From Chromohalobacter israelensis (GTDB lineage: Bacteria > Pseudomonadota > Gammaproteobacteria > Pseudomonadales > Halomonadaceae), in the NCBI GenBank assembly GCA_000761475.1, contig JQNW01000006.1, forward strand, positions 39,287-103,286: 64,000 nucleotides of DNA, written 5' to 3'. This document shows, piece by piece, positions 34,579-46,058 of the stretch. Numbering within the stretch: position 1 is the first letter of the stretch; each line of letters opens with the position of its first letter. The notes under the pieces were generated by a model. It saw nothing but the letters and a program-made list of their open reading frames with translations. It was not told where the DNA came from and ran no database searches. The position numbers and the translations under genes are program-made.

Positions 34579-37110
34579 ATGTCAGACATGACCGTTAAGG
34601 ATTTTGCCAGCAAGGTGGGACGCGATGTGTCCCGTCTGCTGGAGCAGATGCAAGAAGCGGGTCTCCCCCACAAGACCGAGGGCGATGCGGTATCCGAGGA
34701 GGACAAGCAGCGCCTTCTCGAGCACCTGACGCGTAGCCACGGTGGGGACAGCGGCGCGACGAAGAACCGCGTAACGTTGACGCGTAACACCAAGAGTCGG
34801 ATTCGCAGTGGCGATGGGCGCGGCAAGGCGATCGACGTGCAGGTTCGCAAGAAGCGTACCTACGTCAAGCGCGAGCCGGAACCGGCCGAGGAAAAGGCGG
34901 CCGAGGAAACCGGTCCGCGTCAGCTGGTCGGTGACATGGCCAGCGCCAATCAGGCCAAGGCCGACGAGGCCGCCAAGGCGGAGCAAGCCGCTGCCGAGCA
35001 GGCTGCCAAGGCCAAGGCCGAAGAAGAAGCCGCTGCCGCCGCAGCATCGAAAGCGGCGGAAAGCGAGCCGGTTGCCGAGGCTCCCGGTGCGCCGCAGCCC
35101 GAGGAACCGGAAACCGCCAGCGAGCCTTTCGTCGAGGCGCCGCCCAAGGAGCCGCGCACGCCGAATCGTCGTGGCCAGAACCATCAGAAGAAGGATACCG
35201 GGCGCGGCCGCAAGCGTGACGATGACGAAGAGCGTCGCGAACGCGGCGAACGGCGTCGTGGCAACGCCAAGAAGACCAAGCGCTCCGAGCGTCGCGGCAG
35301 CCGTCGTGGCGGCGGTCGCGACAATCAGCATGGCTTCCAGAAGCCGACGCAGCCCATCGTGCGTGAAGTCGCTATCCCCGAGTCGATCAGTGTCGCCGAT
35401 CTGGCCGACAAGATGTCGATCAAGGCCAACGAGGTCATCAAGGCGATGTTCACCATGGGAGCGGCGGTGACCATCAACCAGACCATCGATCAGGACACGG
35501 CGGCCATCGTCGTCGAAGAAATGGGCCACAAGCCCAAGCTGGTCAAGGACGATGCGCTGGAGACCGAGGTGCTCGAGGGCATCTCCTACGAAGGCGAAGA
35601 GATCACCCGAGCGCCGGTCGTCACCGTCATGGGTCACGTCGACCACGGCAAGACCTCGCTGCTCGACTACATCCGTCGCACCAAGGTGGCGACCGGGGAA
35701 GCCGGCGGCATCACGCAGCACATCGGTGCCTATCACGTCGAGCACGAAAGCGGCGACATCACCTTCCTCGATACCCCGGGTCACGCCGCATTCACGGCGA
35801 TGCGTGCTCGCGGTGCGCAGGCGACCGACGTGGTCATCCTGGTGGTCGCGGCCGATGACGGCGTCATGCCGCAGACGGTCGAGGCGGTCGAACACGCCAA
35901 GGCGGCCGGTGTGCCGCTGGTCGTGGCCGTCAACAAGATCGACAAGGAAGGTGCCGATCCCGATCGCGTCAAGAACGAATTGTCGCAATACGGCGTGATT
36001 TCCGAAGCCTGGGGCGGCGACACGCAGTTCGTGCATGTGTCGGCGAAGAGCGGTGAAGGCATCGACGCGCTGCTGGAAGCCATCCTGCTGGTGTCCGAAG
36101 TGCTCGAGCTCAAGGCCGTCCCGGAAGCGCCGGCCAAGGGCGTGGTCGTCGAGTCGCAGCTGGACAAGGGCCGTGGCCCGGTCGCGACCGTGCTGGTGCA
36201 GAACGGCACGCTCAAGCGGGGCGATATCGTCCTGGCGGGATTGCACTATGGCCGCGTACGCGCCCTGGTCAACGAACTCGGCAAGCGCGTGGAAGAGGTC
36301 GGCCCGGCCATGCCGGTGGAAATCCAGGGGCTCGATGGCACGCCCGAGGCCGGTGACGAGTTCATCGTCGTCGCCGACGAGAAGAAGGCACGTGAAGTGG
36401 CCAACTTCCGTCAGGGCAAGTACCGCGAGGTGCGCCTGGCACGCCAGCAGAAGGCCAAGCTGGAGAACATGTTCAGCCAGATGGGCCAGGACGAAGTCGC
36501 CAAGGTCAACATCGTGCTCAAGGCCGATGTGCAGGGCTCCCTGGAAGCCATTCGTGGCGCGCTGGAAGAGCTCTCCACCGATGAAGTCAAGGTGGCGGTC
36601 GTCTCGTCCGGTGTGGGCGGCATTACCGGCACCGACGCCAACCTGGCCGTGGCCAGTGAGGCGATCCTGGTCGGCTTCAACGTGCGTGCCGACGTGTCCG
36701 CGCGGGAGATCGTCGAACGTGAAGGCCTGGACCTGCGCTATTACAGCGTGATCTACCAGCTCATCGACGAGGTCAAGCAGGCCATGAGCGGCATGCTGGC
36801 GCCGGAGTGGAAGGAAGAGATCGTCGGTGTGGCCGAAGTGCGCGACGTGTTCAAGGCGCCCAAGATCGGTGCCGTGGCAGGCTGCATGGTCGTCGAGGGT
36901 ACCGTCTATCGTCACAAGCGCATTCGTGTGCTGCGCGAGAACGTGGTCATCTACGAAGGCGAGCTCGAGTCCCTGCGTCGTTACAAGGACGACATTGGCG
37001 AGGTCCGCAGCGGTATGGAGTGCGGTATCGGCGTCAAGAACTACAACGACGTTCAGGTCGGCGACAAGATCGAGGTCTTCGATCAGGTCAAGGTCGAGCG
37101 TAGCCTGTAA
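34579..37110 (+). CDS. infB: Translation initiation factor IF-2
   Basis: GTPase that places initiator tRNA on the 30S subunit. The 843-residue product has the N-terminal IF2-N subdomain, a long low-complexity linker (Ala/Glu/Lys-rich, then Arg-rich, about residues 85-255), a second IF2-N domain, and the G domain with GHVDHGKTS (about 351-359), DTPGH and NKID. Domains II, III and IV follow to an [12 protein letters not shown] end. In E. coli internal starts give shorter forms; such starts are possible here but not obvious. Confidence 0.98.
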
Positions 37111-37166
37111 GGCGTGGCGGGCGATGCGTCGCCCGCCGCCCGAGCGGTGATCCGCGGGAGAAAACG

Positions 37167-37562
37167 ATGCGCGAATTCAAACGTACCGATCGCGTTGCCG
37201 ATCAGCTGCAGCAGGAGTTGGCCGTCCTGATCCAGCGCGAGATCAAGGATCCGCGTCTGGGCATGGTGACCGTCAGCTCGGTCAAGGTCAGTCGCGACCT
37301 TGGCTATGCCGACATCTACATTACCCTGCTGGGCGAGAACGACGCCGCGCGTATCGACGAGAATCTCAAGGTGTTGCGTCATGCCCGGGGGTTCTTGCGC
37401 AGCCAGATCGCCAATCGCATCAAGCTGCGGCATGTGCCGGAGCTGCGCTTTCACTACGATGAAAGCGTGGTGCGCGGGCAGCGTCTGTCGTCCTTGATCG
37501 ACGAGGCGGTCGCCGATGACCGTCGCCGCCACGAAGATGACGACGAAGACGAGGTACGCTGA
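37167..37562 (+). CDS. rbfA: 30S ribosome-binding factor RbfA
   Basis: Cold-shock-linked 30S assembly factor with a KH-like fold. The 131-residue product begins REFKRTDRVADQLQQELAVLIQ and contains VSSVKVSRDLGYADIYI and the LRHVPELRFHYDES segment. The C-terminal tail is acidic. Its stop overlaps the truB start by one base (TGATG). Confidence 0.97.
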   Translation: MREFKRTDRVADQLQQELAVLIQREIKDPRLGMVTVSSVKVSRDLGYADIYITLLGENDAARIDENLKVLRHARGFLRSQIANRIKLRHVPELRFHYDESVVRGQRLSSLIDEAVADDRRRHEDDDEDEVR

Positions 37563-38485
37563 TGGCGCGACGCCGTCGAGGCACGCCGATCGATGGCGTG
37601 CTGTTGCTGGACAAGGCCCCGGGCGTGTCCTCGAATCGTGCCTTGCAGCAGGTGCGTCGCTTGTACGACGCACAAAAGGCCGGACATACCGGAACGCTGG
37701 ATCCCATGGCGACGGGGTTGCTTCCGGTCTGCTTCGGTGAGGCGACCAAGTTTTCCGCCTATCTGCTGGATGCCGACAAGACGTATCGCACCTGGGTCCG
37801 GCTGGGCGAGGTGACCGATACCGGTGATGCCGAAGGCACGGTGATCGAGCATCACTCGGTGCCGGCGCTCGACGAGCGTGATATCGAGGCTGCGCTGGCT
37901 GGCTTTCGTGGCGAGATCGAGCAGGTTCCGCCGATGTACTCGGCGCTCAAGCACCAGGGCCGTCCCTTGTATGAGCTGGCGCGCGAGGGCAAGCATGTCG
38001 AACGTGCGGCCCGGCGCGTGACGGTTTATGATATGCGCCTTCTCTCTTGCGAGGCGGAGGGCTTCGAGCTCGAGGTTCGCTGCAGCAAGGGGACCTACAT
38101 CCGCACGCTGGCCGAGGACATCGGGCACGCGCTGGGATGCGGGGCACATATCACGAGCCTGCGTCGACTTCGCAGCGGGCCTTTCGAGGCCGACGCGATG
38201 CACGCCTTCTCGGCACTCGAGGATCTGGATGCGGCATCGCGCGAGGCACGCTTGCTGCCGGTGGATACCATGTTGACGCACCTGCCATCGCTCGAGGTGG
38301 CGGCAAGCGCATCGCGGCGTCTTCTGCATGGCCAGCGTGCGCAGATAGACACGGCGGGGCTGGCAGCACAGAGCACCGCGAGGCTGTACCGTGACGCCGC
38401 GTTCCTGGGGCTTGTGACGGTCACCGAGTGCGGCGAAGTCGCGCCGCGTCGCTTATTGAATACCGCCTCGCTCGCCCGCGAGTGA
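37562..38485 (+). CDS. truB: tRNA pseudouridine-55 synthase TruB
   Basis: Makes pseudouridine 55 in the T-loop of tRNAs. The 307-residue product has the catalytic Asp in GHTGTLDPMATGLLPVC, the KTY segment, and the C-terminal PUA-like domain. It starts one base inside rbfA and precedes rpsO, as in E. coli. Confidence 0.97.
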   Translation: MARRRRGTPIDGVLLLDKAPGVSSNRALQQVRRLYDAQKAGHTGTLDPMATGLLPVCFGEATKFSAYLLDADKTYRTWVRLGEVTDTGDAEGTVIEHHSVPALDERDIEAALAGFRGEIEQVPPMYSALKHQGRPLYELAREGKHVERAARRVTVYDMRLLSCEAEGFELEVRCSKGTYIRTLAEDIGHALGCGAHITSLRRLRSGPFEADAMHAFSALEDLDAASREARLLPVDTMLTHLPSLEVAASASRRLLHGQRAQIDTAGLAAQSTARLYRDAAFLGLVTVTECGEVAPRRLLNTASLARE

Positions 38486-38660
38486 GGGGGGGCAGTACCT
38501 GCTGCGGGCCATGCGCGGTGGGGCGTGATCGATGCCATCGACACGCGTGAAGGCAATGCCTTCGACATGGCGCCCGCCGCGTGCGGGACACTCTGGAGAC
38601 TGCAAATATGCGTGGTCTCCGACATTCATTGCTCAGGCATATTGTTTACTGGAGAGACAA

Positions 38661-38930
38661 ATGGCACTGACCGCTGAACAGAAAGCCACCATCGTCAACG
38701 AGTACGGTCGTGGTGAAAACGACACCGGTTCTCCCGAAGTCCAGGTGGCCTTGCTAAGCGCCAACATCGATGGCTTGCAGGACCACTTCAAAAGCAACAA
38801 GCAGGATCACCACTCTCGTCGTGGTCTGATCCGCATGGTCAACCAGCGCCGCAAGCTGCTGGATTACCTGAAGCGCAAGGATTTCGAACGTTATCAGTCG
38901 CTGATCCAGCGTCTCGGCCTGCGCCGCTAA
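38661..38930 (+). CDS. rpsO: 30S ribosomal protein S15
   Basis: Primary 16S rRNA-binding protein of the small subunit. The 89-residue product starts at the ATG after GGAGAG; upstream in-frame sequence is leader. It has the helix-rich S15 fold with [34 protein letters not shown] and the [13 protein letters not shown] end. The 175-base leader may hold the autoregulatory structure known in E. coli, but I could not confirm it by eye. Confidence 0.98.
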   Translation: MALTAEQKATIVNEYGRGENDTGSPEVQVALLSANIDGLQDHFKSNKQDHHSRRGLIRMVNQRRKLLDYLKRKDFERYQSLIQRLGLRR

Positions 38931-39019
38931 GCACAGGCTGCGTGCACGATCCTGGCGCGAGGCATGACCTCGAGCCGGGCGTGACGTGCCTGCCGCTGGC
39001 AACGACGCATGCCGCGTTG

Positions 39020-39050
39020 AACGGGCAGCCCCCAGGGGCTGCCCGTTTTT
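39020..39050 (+). terminator. Terminator after rpsO
   Basis: A perfect 13-bp stem (AACGGGCAGCCCC and complement, two-base loop) followed by TTTTT, between rpsO and pnp. Confidence 0.88.
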
Positions 39051-39109
39051 ATGTTTGTAGTGGTCCGGGCGTCGTAATGAGTGGCCCCGTAGCGCGTGAC
39101 CTCCTAAAA

Positions 39110-39132
39110 TGGTCGCCGAGTCGAAACGACCA
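39110..39132 (+). other. Hairpin in the pnp leader
   Basis: TGGTCG pairs with CGACCA around an 11-base loop, 31 bases before pnp. In E. coli an RNase III-cleaved hairpin in the pnp leader mediates autoregulation; this short stem is at a similar place but is weaker. Confidence 0.4.
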
Positions 39133-39163
39133 ATACATGAGATGAAAAGTTAAGGACATTGCC

Positions 39164-41287
39164 GTGAACCCGGTCAAGAAAACGTTTCAATACGGTCACA
39201 GCACCGTCACCCTGGAAACGGGCCGCATCGCCCGCCAGGCCACTGGTGCCGTGATGGTCACCATGGACGACACCGTGGTGCTCTGTACCGTGGTGGCCAA
39301 GAAGGACGTCAATCCCGCGCAACCCTTCTTCCCGCTCTCGGTGCACTATCAGGAAAAGACCTACGCGGTGGGCAAGATCCCCGGTGGTTTCTTCAAGCGC
39401 GAAGGCCGGCCCACCGAAAAGGAAACCCTGACCTCGCGGTTGATCGATCGCCCGATTCGCCCGCTGTTTCCCAACGGCTTCATGAATGAAGTGCAGGTCG
39501 TCTGCACGGTGCTGTCCACCGACCGCAATCACGACCCGGATATCGCGGCGATGCTGGGCACCTCCGCCGCACTGGCGATTTCCGGGGTCCCGTTCAACGG
39601 GCCGATCGGCGCGGCGCGCGTGGGCTTCAATGAAGACAAGGGGTATTTCCTCAACCCGACCGTGGAAGAGCTGGAAAGCTCCGAGCTGAACATGGTCGTG
39701 GCCGGTACCGAAAAAGCCGTCTTGATGGTCGAGTCCGAGGCCAAGGAACTGCTCGAGGATGAAATGCTCGGTGCGGTGCTCTTCGGCCACCAGGAAATGC
39801 AGGCCGCGATCACGGCGATCCAGGCGCTGGCCGACGAAGCCGGCAAGCCGCGTTGGGACTGGCAGCCGCCGGCCGACGACACCACGCTCAAGAGTGCACT
39901 GGCGGCGGAATTCGAAGCCAAGGTGGGCGAAGCGTACCGCATCACCGACAAGATGGCGCGCCAGGATGCCCTGTCCGCGCTCAAGGACGAGGCCCTCGAG
40001 CGTCTGGCGGGAGAAGAGTCCGGCCAGTATGCTGCCGACGATGTCAAAGGGGCGTTCGCAAGCCTCGAGAAGCGTGTCGTGCGTTCGCGCATCATCCAGG
40101 GCGAACCGCGTATCGATGGGCGCGATCACCGTACCGTGCGTCCGCTGTCGATCGAAGTCGGCACCCTTCCCAAGACGCATGGTTCGGCCGTGTTCACGCG
40201 TGGCGAGACCCAGGCGGTCGTCGTCGCGACCCTGGGCACCCTGCGTGACGCCCAGTTGATCGAATCGCTGGAAGGCGAACGCAAGGACCGCTTCCTGCTG
40301 CACTACAACTTCCCCCCCTACAGCGTGGGCGAGGCTGGTTTCATGGGCGGGCCCAAGCGCCGCGAGATCGGCCACGGTCGTCTGGCGCGGCGCGGCGTTC
40401 AGGCCATGCTGCCCAGCGAGGAAGACTTCCCGTATACCATCCGCGTGGTGTCGGAAATCACCGAATCCAACGGTTCCAGTTCCATGGCGTCGGTGTGCGG
40501 CTCCTCGCTGGCACTGATGGATGCCGGCGTGCCGCTCAAGGCACCGGTGGCGGGCATCGCCATGGGCCTGGTCAAGGACGAGGACGGCTTCGCGGTACTG
40601 ACCGACATCCTCGGCGACGAAGATCACCTCGGCGACATGGACTTCAAGGTCGCCGGTTCCACCGCCGGCGTGACGGCCCTGCAGATGGACATCAAGATCG
40701 AGGGCATCAACGAAGAGATCATGGAAACCGCGCTGCAGCAGGCCCACGAGGCGCGGCTGCACATTCTCGAGCAGATGAACACGGTGATCGCCCAGAGCCG
40801 CAGCGAAGTCTCCGACAACGCGCCCTCGATGGCTACCATCAAGATCGATCCCGACAAGATTCGTGACGTCATCGGCAAGGGCGGCGCCACGATCCGCAAG
40901 ATCTGCGACGATACCGGCGCGTCGATCGATCTCGACGACGACGGTACCGTACGCATTTACGCCGAGGACAAGACGGCAGCCAAGGCGGCGATCGATACCG
41001 TGCTGGCGATTACCGCCGAACCGGAAATCGGCAAGCTCTATCGCGGCACCGTGGCGCGCATCACCGACTTCGGCGCCTTCGTCACCTTCATGCCGGGTAC
41101 CGATGGTCTGGTGCACATCTCGCAGATCGTGCCCGAGCGTGTCAACGACGTGCGTGACTATCTGAGCGAAGGCCAGGAGGTCATCGTCAAGGTGCTCGAT
41201 ATCGACAACCGCAACCGCGTGAAGCTCTCCATCAAGGAAGTCACCGCGGAAGAAAAAGCGGCGTTCGAAGCGACTCCCGCCGAGTAA
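39164..41287 (+). CDS. pnp: Polynucleotide phosphorylase
   Basis: Phosphorolytic 3'-5' exoribonuclease and degradosome component. The 707-residue product starts at GTG with TAAGGA upstream. Two RNase PH cores are visible ([26 protein letters not shown] in the first, [15 protein letters not shown] and the catalytic [11 protein letters not shown] in the second), then a KH domain ([11 protein letters not shown]) and an S1 domain ([15 protein letters not shown]). In Pseudomonas-type catabolite repression, Hfq-target mRNAs are turned over by this machinery. Confidence 0.98.
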   Translation: MNPVKKTFQYGHSTVTLETGRIARQATGAVMVTMDDTVVLCTVVAKKDVNPAQPFFPLSVHYQEKTYAVGKIPGGFFKREGRPTEKETLTSRLIDRPIRPLFPNGFMNEVQVVCTVLSTDRNHDPDIAAMLGTSAALAISGVPFNGPIGAARVGFNEDKGYFLNPTVEELESSELNMVVAGTEKAVLMVESEAKELLEDEMLGAVLFGHQEMQAAITAIQALADEAGKPRWDWQPPADDTTLKSALAAEFEAKVGEAYRITDKMARQDALSALKDEALERLAGEESGQYAADDVKGAFASLEKRVVRSRIIQGEPRIDGRDHRTVRPLSIEVGTLPKTHGSAVFTRGETQAVVVATLGTLRDAQLIESLEGERKDRFLLHYNFPPYSVGEAGFMGGPKRREIGHGRLARRGVQAMLPSEEDFPYTIRVVSEITESNGSSSMASVCGSSLALMDAGVPLKAPVAGIAMGLVKDEDGFAVLTDILGDEDHLGDMDFKVAGSTAGVTALQMDIKIEGINEEIMETALQQAHEARLHILEQMNTVIAQSRSEVSDNAPSMATIKIDPDKIRDVIGKGGATIRKICDDTGASIDLDDDGTVRIYAEDKTAAKAAIDTVLAITAEPEIGKLYRGTVARITDFGAFVTFMPGTDGLVHISQIVPERVNDVRDYLSEGQEVIVKVLDIDNRNRVKLSIKEVTAEEKAAFEATPAE

Positions 41288-41312
41288 CGCCCGCCACCCG
41301 CGCGGTCTGACG

Positions 41313-41347
41313 AAGCCCCGTACACGGCGTGTACGGGGCTTTTTTGC
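41313..41347 (+). terminator. Terminator after pnp
   Basis: A perfect 13-bp stem (AAGCCCCGTACAC and complement) with a 3-base loop and TTTTTT. It lies between convergent pnp and the acyltransferase gene. Confidence 0.88.
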
Positions 41348-41377
41348 TTTCAGGGACGCCGCTTGGGTAGGGGCGTC

Positions 41378-42400
41378 TCAGGTCGCGGAAGTGACACGCC
41401 GGGAGGGCATGAGGTTGCGCAGACGGCGTGATAGACGCTTCTCGAGATACTCGAAGCTGACCCAGGAGAGCACGGCGATGAGTGGCAGGCAAAGCGCCAG
41501 GGTCGCGTAAGGCGGCCAACCGATACGTTCGGTCAGGACATACTGTGCCGTCCACAGCACGATGACATGCAACAGGTAGGTCGAGTAGGACCAGTCGCCC
41601 AATGCCTTGATGGCTCGGTTGCCGGCAAACAGCGTTTCCATGGCGATGAAGGCACACAGCAGCACGGCGCCGGGCAATCCCCACAGCATGAAGCGCGTCA
41701 TGCCCTGCGGATCGTCGAACTGCATCATGAAGGTGAAGGCCAGCAAGGCGACGCCAGCGGGTAGCCAGCGTCCGCCTGGCAGCCAGCCGCGGCGGTGGAG
41801 AAAGCCGACCCCCAGGCCAAGCAGGAAATTGTAGAGAATGGGATCGTGATAGAAGTCGCTGAGCAGCGGGCGCTCCGACAACCAGGCGCCGATCGCGATC
41901 AGGCCGAGCACGACCATCCACAGGCGTAGATGACGATTGATCAACAGCGACGCCGCGAAGACGAGATAAAACAGCATTTCGAAGTTGAGCGTCCAGCCGA
42001 CCGGCAAGGTGGGGTAGTAGCCGTAGCCGGCCGGGTTTTCCACCGGCAGGAAGAATAGCGACATCGCCAGGCTCTTGAGACTCAACCCATAATCCGGCAT
42101 CACATCCTGCGAAAGGTACAGGATGCCGGCGGTAATGGCGGTATATAGCCAGTAGGCCGGCACGATGCGCGCGGCACGCTGAAGAAGAAATTCGCCCCCG
42201 GAGGGGGCGCGGCGCGCGGTGGAGGCATAAATCACGAAGCCGCTGATGACGAAGAAGATATCCACACCCATCTGGCCGCGCGTGGCGAGCAGGTGTTCGA
42301 ACGTGTTGTTGGCGTCGAAATCGAAAAAGACCTGCACGAAGTGGTGGAAGACGACCACCCACGCCGCGAAGGCACGTAACGCCTGCACAGAAATCAGCAT
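41378..42400 (-). CDS. Acyltransferase-3 family membrane protein (OafA/YrhL-like)
   Basis: Inner-membrane O-acyltransferase that modifies surface sugars or similar acceptors. The ATG giving MLISVQALRAFAAWVVVFHH matches family starts; an upstream in-frame start lacks support. The 340-residue product has about ten helices, the conserved VDIFFVISGFVIY and the RAARIVPAYWLY segment. There is no partner SGNH domain and no sugar-synthesis genes nearby, so the acceptor is unknown. It interrupts the otherwise housekeeping order, pointing to an accessory insertion. Confidence 0.9.
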   Translation of the reverse strand: MLISVQALRAFAAWVVVFHHFVQVFFDFDANNTFEHLLATRGQMGVDIFFVISGFVIYASTARRAPSGGEFLLQRAARIVPAYWLYTAITAGILYLSQDVMPDYGLSLKSLAMSLFFLPVENPAGYGYYPTLPVGWTLNFEMLFYLVFAASLLINRHLRLWMVVLGLIAIGAWLSERPLLSDFYHDPILYNFLLGLGVGFLHRRGWLPGGRWLPAGVALLAFTFMMQFDDPQGMTRFMLWGLPGAVLLCAFIAMETLFAGNRAIKALGDWSYSTYLLHVIVLWTAQYVLTERIGWPPYATLALCLPLIAVLSWVSFEYLEKRLSRRLRNLMPSRRVTSAT

Positions 42401-42433
42401 ACCGATGACGCTTCCCCGTTGGCACCATGAACA

Positions 42434-42456
42434 CACGGCGCCACCGGGGCGCCGTG
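42434..42456. terminator. Hairpin between the thiolase and acyltransferase genes
   Basis: A perfect 9-bp stem (CACGGCGCC and complement, 5-base loop). There is no real U-run, so it may be a weak terminator for the upstream thiolase gene or only an intercistronic hairpin. Confidence 0.4.
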
Positions 42457-42540
42457 ATATGAGGCAAGCGAGAAAGGAAGAAAGTTCAGCGCTGTTGCAT
42501 GACGTTACAAAACGGCGTTCTGATTAATGCCTCGGGCATC

Positions 42541-43722
42541 TCAGGGCCGTTCGATGGCCAGCGCCACTCCCTGGCCGCCGCCGATGCAAAGCGTGGCCAG
42601 TCCCTTCTTGGCATCACGAGCGATCATCTCGTGCAGCAGGGTGACCAGTATCCGGCATCCGGAGGCGCCGATGGGGTGTCCCAGGGCGATGGCACCCCCG
42701 TTGACGTTGATCTTGGCGGGGTCCCAGCCGAGCTCCTTGTTGACGGCGAGTGCCTGGGCGGCGAAGGCTTCGTTGGCCTCGATCAAGTCCAGCTCATCGA
42801 GAGACCAGCCGGCGCGTTCCAGACAGCGCCGTGTCGCCGGCGCGGGGCCGATACCCATGATGCTGGGATCGACCCCGGCATTGGCATAGGCCTTGATCAC
42901 CGCGAGCGGCTCCAGCCCCAGTGACTTGGCCTTGTCCGCCGAACACAGCATGGCCACGGCCGCGCCGTCGTTGAGCGACGAGGCATTGCCGGCGGTGACC
43001 GTGCCATCACGCTTGAAGGCCGGGCGCAGTGCGGCGAGTTGCTCGGCGGTGACGCCCGCCCGAGGCCCTTCGTCGGTGGTGACATGCACGGGATCGCCCT
43101 TGCGCTGGGGTATCGTCACCGGCACGATCTGACCGGCGAAACGCCCCGCCTCGATGGCGGCACTGGCCTTTTGCTGGGACGCGGCGGCGAAGGCGTCCAT
43201 GTCTTCCCGGGTGATGGTGTACTTCTCGGCGAGGTTTTCGGCGGTGATCCCCATGTGGATATCGTTGAAGGCATCCCAGAGGCCATCGCGAATCATCGTG
43301 TCCACTGCCGTCCAATCGCCCATGCGTTGCCCGGTGCGCGAGTGCGGCAGGACATGCGGAGCGGCGGACATGTTCTCCTGGCCCCCGGCGATGATCAGTT
43401 CGGCATCACCGCAGCGAATCGCCTGAGTGGCAAGATGCAGGGCCTTGAGTCCCGAGCCGCAGACCTTGTTGATGGTCATGGCGGGAACCGCCGCGGGCAG
43501 GCCGCCGAGAATCGCCGCCTGGCGGGCGGGGTTCTGTCCGCAGCCGGCGGCGAGTACCTGGCCGAGCAGTACCTCGTCGACCTGGTCGGGGGCCACACCG
43601 GTATGCGCAAGGAGGTCCGCGATGACCGTAGCGCCGAGCTGGGTCGCGGGGAGACTGGCGAGTGCGCCGCCGAAACTGCCGATGGCGGTGCGCCGTGCCG
43701 CTACGATCACCACGTCTTGCAT
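42541..43722 (-). CDS. Acetyl-CoA C-acetyltransferase (thiolase II, PhaA/AtoB type)
   Basis: Condenses two acetyl-CoA to acetoacetyl-CoA, either for polyhydroxybutyrate or in the reverse direction for acetoacetate degradation. The 393-residue product has the active-site Cys in [14 protein letters not shown] (about Cys 88), the GGQENMS motif, [15 protein letters not shown] (His about 348) and the second Cys in TLCIGGGQG. Length and motifs match biosynthetic thiolases. Other pha genes are not adjacent, so the PHB link is inference. It is separated from panD by a hairpin terminator on the same strand. Confidence 0.95.
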   Translation of the reverse strand: MQDVVIVAARRTAIGSFGGALASLPATQLGATVIADLLAHTGVAPDQVDEVLLGQVLAAGCGQNPARQAAILGGLPAAVPAMTINKVCGSGLKALHLATQAIRCGDAELIIAGGQENMSAAPHVLPHSRTGQRMGDWTAVDTMIRDGLWDAFNDIHMGITAENLAEKYTITREDMDAFAAASQQKASAAIEAGRFAGQIVPVTIPQRKGDPVHVTTDEGPRAGVTAEQLAALRPAFKRDGTVTAGNASSLNDGAAVAMLCSADKAKSLGLEPLAVIKAYANAGVDPSIMGIGPAPATRRCLERAGWSLDELDLIEANEAFAAQALAVNKELGWDPAKINVNGGAIALGHPIGASGCRILVTLLHEMIARDAKKGLATLCIGGGQGVALAIERP

Positions 43723-43853
43723 GAGAGACTCCTTTCGCCGCAGAAGAAATACCGATATGCGCGCCGTGCGGTATCAGAAGCGTCGCGCAAAGAATCACGT
43801 CTTATAGCGTAGGCGAGTCGAGGGAGAAGCGGCAATCGGGTAATAGGTGTAGA

Positions 43854-43883
43854 CCGCCGGTATGAGGTGATGCATACCGGCGG
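43854..43883 (-). terminator. Hairpin after the panBCD cluster
   Basis: A perfect 10-bp stem (CCGCCGGTAT and complement) with a 10-base loop, 7 bases beyond the panD stop. The following sequence has only a weak U content, so termination may be factor-assisted. Confidence 0.5.
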
Positions 43884-43889
43884 ACTGGC

Positions 43890-44270
43890 CTAAGCGAACT
43901 GAACGGGAATCGCGTGGCTCGTGTGGCTGATCTGATTGCCGTCTTGCAGGTAGACCAGCGCCGGTTGATGAGTCGCCAGCTCATGTTCCGCATAATGCGC
44001 GTAGCTGCAGATGATGACGCGATCGCCGACCTGAGCCTGGTGTGCCGCGGCTCCATTGATCGAGATCAGCCGCGATCCTGCCTCGCCGCGGATCGCATAG
44101 GTCGTGAAGCGATTGCCGTTTTCGACATCGTAGATCTGGATCTGCTCGTTCTCGCGGATACCGGCAAGATCCAGCAGTTCGCCGTCGATGGCGCAGGACC
44201 CCTCGTAGTCGAGCACTGCGTGAGTGACGCGCGCCATGTGCAGTTTGGCCTTGAGCATGATGGTGTACAT
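43890..44270 (-). CDS. panD: Aspartate 1-decarboxylase (PanD proenzyme)
   Basis: Makes beta-alanine for pantothenate and CoA. The 126-residue proenzyme starts [11 protein letters not shown], aligned with E. coli PanD; a longer upstream reading is not supported. Self-cleavage occurs at Gly24-Ser25 in DYEGSCAID, producing the pyruvoyl group. [20 protein letters not shown] is the core beta-barrel motif. Last gene of the panB-panC-panD cluster, 31 bases after panC. Confidence 0.97.
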   Translation of the reverse strand: MYTIMLKAKLHMARVTHAVLDYEGSCAIDGELLDLAGIRENEQIQIYDVENGNRFTTYAIRGEAGSRLISINGAAAHQAQVGDRVIICSYAHYAEHELATHQPALVYLQDGNQISHTSHAIPVQFA

Positions 44271-44301
44271 GAAAAACCTCGTCGTGACGCCGCGTCGACG
44301 G

Positions 44302-45153
44302 TCAACGCGGCAAGCTGACCGCAAGGTTGTCGATCAAGCGGGTGGTGCCGAGATGCGCGGCGACCAGCAGGATCGCTTCCTGGGTATCGGGGGCGATGGG
44401 GCCGAGATCCTGGGCGCGACGCAGCTCCAGGTAATCGGGTTTGAAGCCCTGCTCGGCGAGGGCCGCCAGACCGTCACGCAGGGCGGTCGGCGGCGCCTCG
44501 CCGGCGCGCAGTGCGTCATGCACTTGGCATAGCGTGCGGTAGAGCGCCGGCGCACGCTGGCGCTCCGCGGCACTCAGGTAGCCATTGCGTGACGACAGTG
44601 CCAGGCCGTCCTCGGCACGTTGCGTGGGGACACCGACGATCTCGATCGGGAAGTGCAGATCCGCCACCAGTTTACGGATGACCATGAACTGCTGGTAATC
44701 CTTGCGGCCGAAATAGGCCGCGTCCGGCTGCACCAGGTTGAAAAGCAGGCTGACGACCGTGGCCACGCCGGTGAAGTGCCCTGGACGATTGGCGCCGCAC
44801 AGTCCTTCCGAGACGTCGGGCACGCTGACCTGGGTATGTGCCTCGAGGCCGTGCGGGTAGAGGGCGTCGGTGCGCGGCGTGAACACGAGATCGCAACCGT
44901 GCGACGCGAGTGCCTGGGCATCCGCCTCGAGGGTGCGCGGATAGCTCGCGAAGTCTTCATTGGCGCCGAACTGGAGCGGATTGACGAAGATGGTCGCGAC
45001 GACCACGTCCGCGTCGCGCCGCGCCGCGTCGACCAAGGCCAGATGGCCCGCGTGCAGGTTGCCCATGGTGGGAACGAGCGCAATACGCTTGGCATCACGC
45101 CGCGCCGCATGCAGATGATTGCGCAGCTCGCCGATGTCGGACAGCGTCAACAT
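44302..45153 (-). CDS. panC: Pantothenate synthetase
   Basis: ATP-dependent ligation of pantoate and beta-alanine. I choose the ATG overlapping the panB stop by one base (TGATG), giving 283 residues; an upstream TTG is too close to the ribosome site. HIGH-like motif in [10 protein letters not shown], the pantoate-binding [15 protein letters not shown], and KMSKS-like LSSRNGYLS are all present. Confidence 0.97.
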   Translation of the reverse strand: MLTLSDIGELRNHLHAARRDAKRIALVPTMGNLHAGHLALVDAARRDADVVVATIFVNPLQFGANEDFASYPRTLEADAQALASHGCDLVFTPRTDALYPHGLEAHTQVSVPDVSEGLCGANRPGHFTGVATVVSLLFNLVQPDAAYFGRKDYQQFMVIRKLVADLHFPIEIVGVPTQRAEDGLALSSRNGYLSAAERQRAPALYRTLCQVHDALRAGEAPPTALRDGLAALAEQGFKPDYLELRRAQDLGPIAPDTQEAILLVAAHLGTTRLIDNLAVSLPR

Positions 45154-45944
45154 CAGAAACAATGCTCCTCGGCGGGAAATTGACGCGTCTTGACGGCATC
45201 GCGGTAGGCTTCGAACGCCGCCTGGATGCTGTCACGACCCGCCAGAAAATTCTTGGCGAAGCGTGGAGGACGTCCATGCGTCACGCCGATCACGTCGTGC
45301 ATGACCAGGATCTGCCCATCCACCTCGGGGCCGGCGCCGATACCGATCACGGGAACGTCCACGGCGTCGCGCACGGCGCGGCCGAGCGCGGCGGGCACGC
45401 ATTCCAGCAGGATCACCGAGGCACCGGCCTCGACCAGCAGGCGGGCATCGTCGATGATGCGCTGGGCATCGTCCTGCTCGCGGCCTTGTACCTTGTAGCC
45501 GCCGAACTGATGCACGCTCTGTGGCGTCAGGCCGAGATGCGCGCACACCGGCACGCCGCGCCGCGTGAGTTCGCGGACTCCCTCGTGCATCCACCCCGCA
45601 CCTTCGATCTTGACCAGCTCGGCGCCGGCCCGCATCAAGGCACCGGCGTCACGCAGCAATTGGCTGGTGTCGGCGTTGCTCATGAAGGGCAAGTCGACCA
45701 TCAACAGGCTGCGTTGCTTGCCGCGCGCCACGCAGCGCGTGTGATAGAGGATGTCGTCGAGCGTCACGGGAAGCGTGCTGGCATGGCCCTGAAGTACCAT
45801 GCCCAACGAGTCGCCGACCAGCAGGACATCGATGCCGGCTGCATCGGCATGCTGGGCGAACGAGGCATCGTAGGCCGTCAGGCAGCTGAACGGCTCTTGG
45901 GCATGCTTGAAGGCATTGAGACGGCTCAAGGTGACGGTTTTCAT
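45153..45944 (-). CDS. panB: 3-methyl-2-oxobutanoate hydroxymethyltransferase
   Basis: First committed step of pantothenate synthesis: ketoisovalerate plus methylene-tetrahydrofolate gives ketopantoate. The 263-residue TIM barrel has [14 protein letters not shown], the DLPFMSN loop, [26 protein letters not shown] and [18 protein letters not shown]. It overlaps panC by one base. The 114-base gap to folK contains TGTTAC/GTAACA hexamers (see findings). Confidence 0.98.
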   Translation of the reverse strand: MKTVTLSRLNAFKHAQEPFSCLTAYDASFAQHADAAGIDVLLVGDSLGMVLQGHASTLPVTLDDILYHTRCVARGKQRSLLMVDLPFMSNADTSQLLRDAGALMRAGAELVKIEGAGWMHEGVRELTRRGVPVCAHLGLTPQSVHQFGGYKVQGREQDDAQRIIDDARLLVEAGASVILLECVPAALGRAVRDAVDVPVIGIGAGPEVDGQILVMHDVIGVTHGRPPRFAKNFLAGRDSIQAAFEAYRDAVKTRQFPAEEHCF

Positions 45945-46058
45945 GGAAAGTCTCGTGGTTTGTCGGTCCTGGCGGACCCGGACGGCAAGTGTTACCGCAG
46001 GCGTTACCCGAGGGTGGTGGGAGTGTGGATCGGTAACAAATCGGGTGCAACTCTACTT

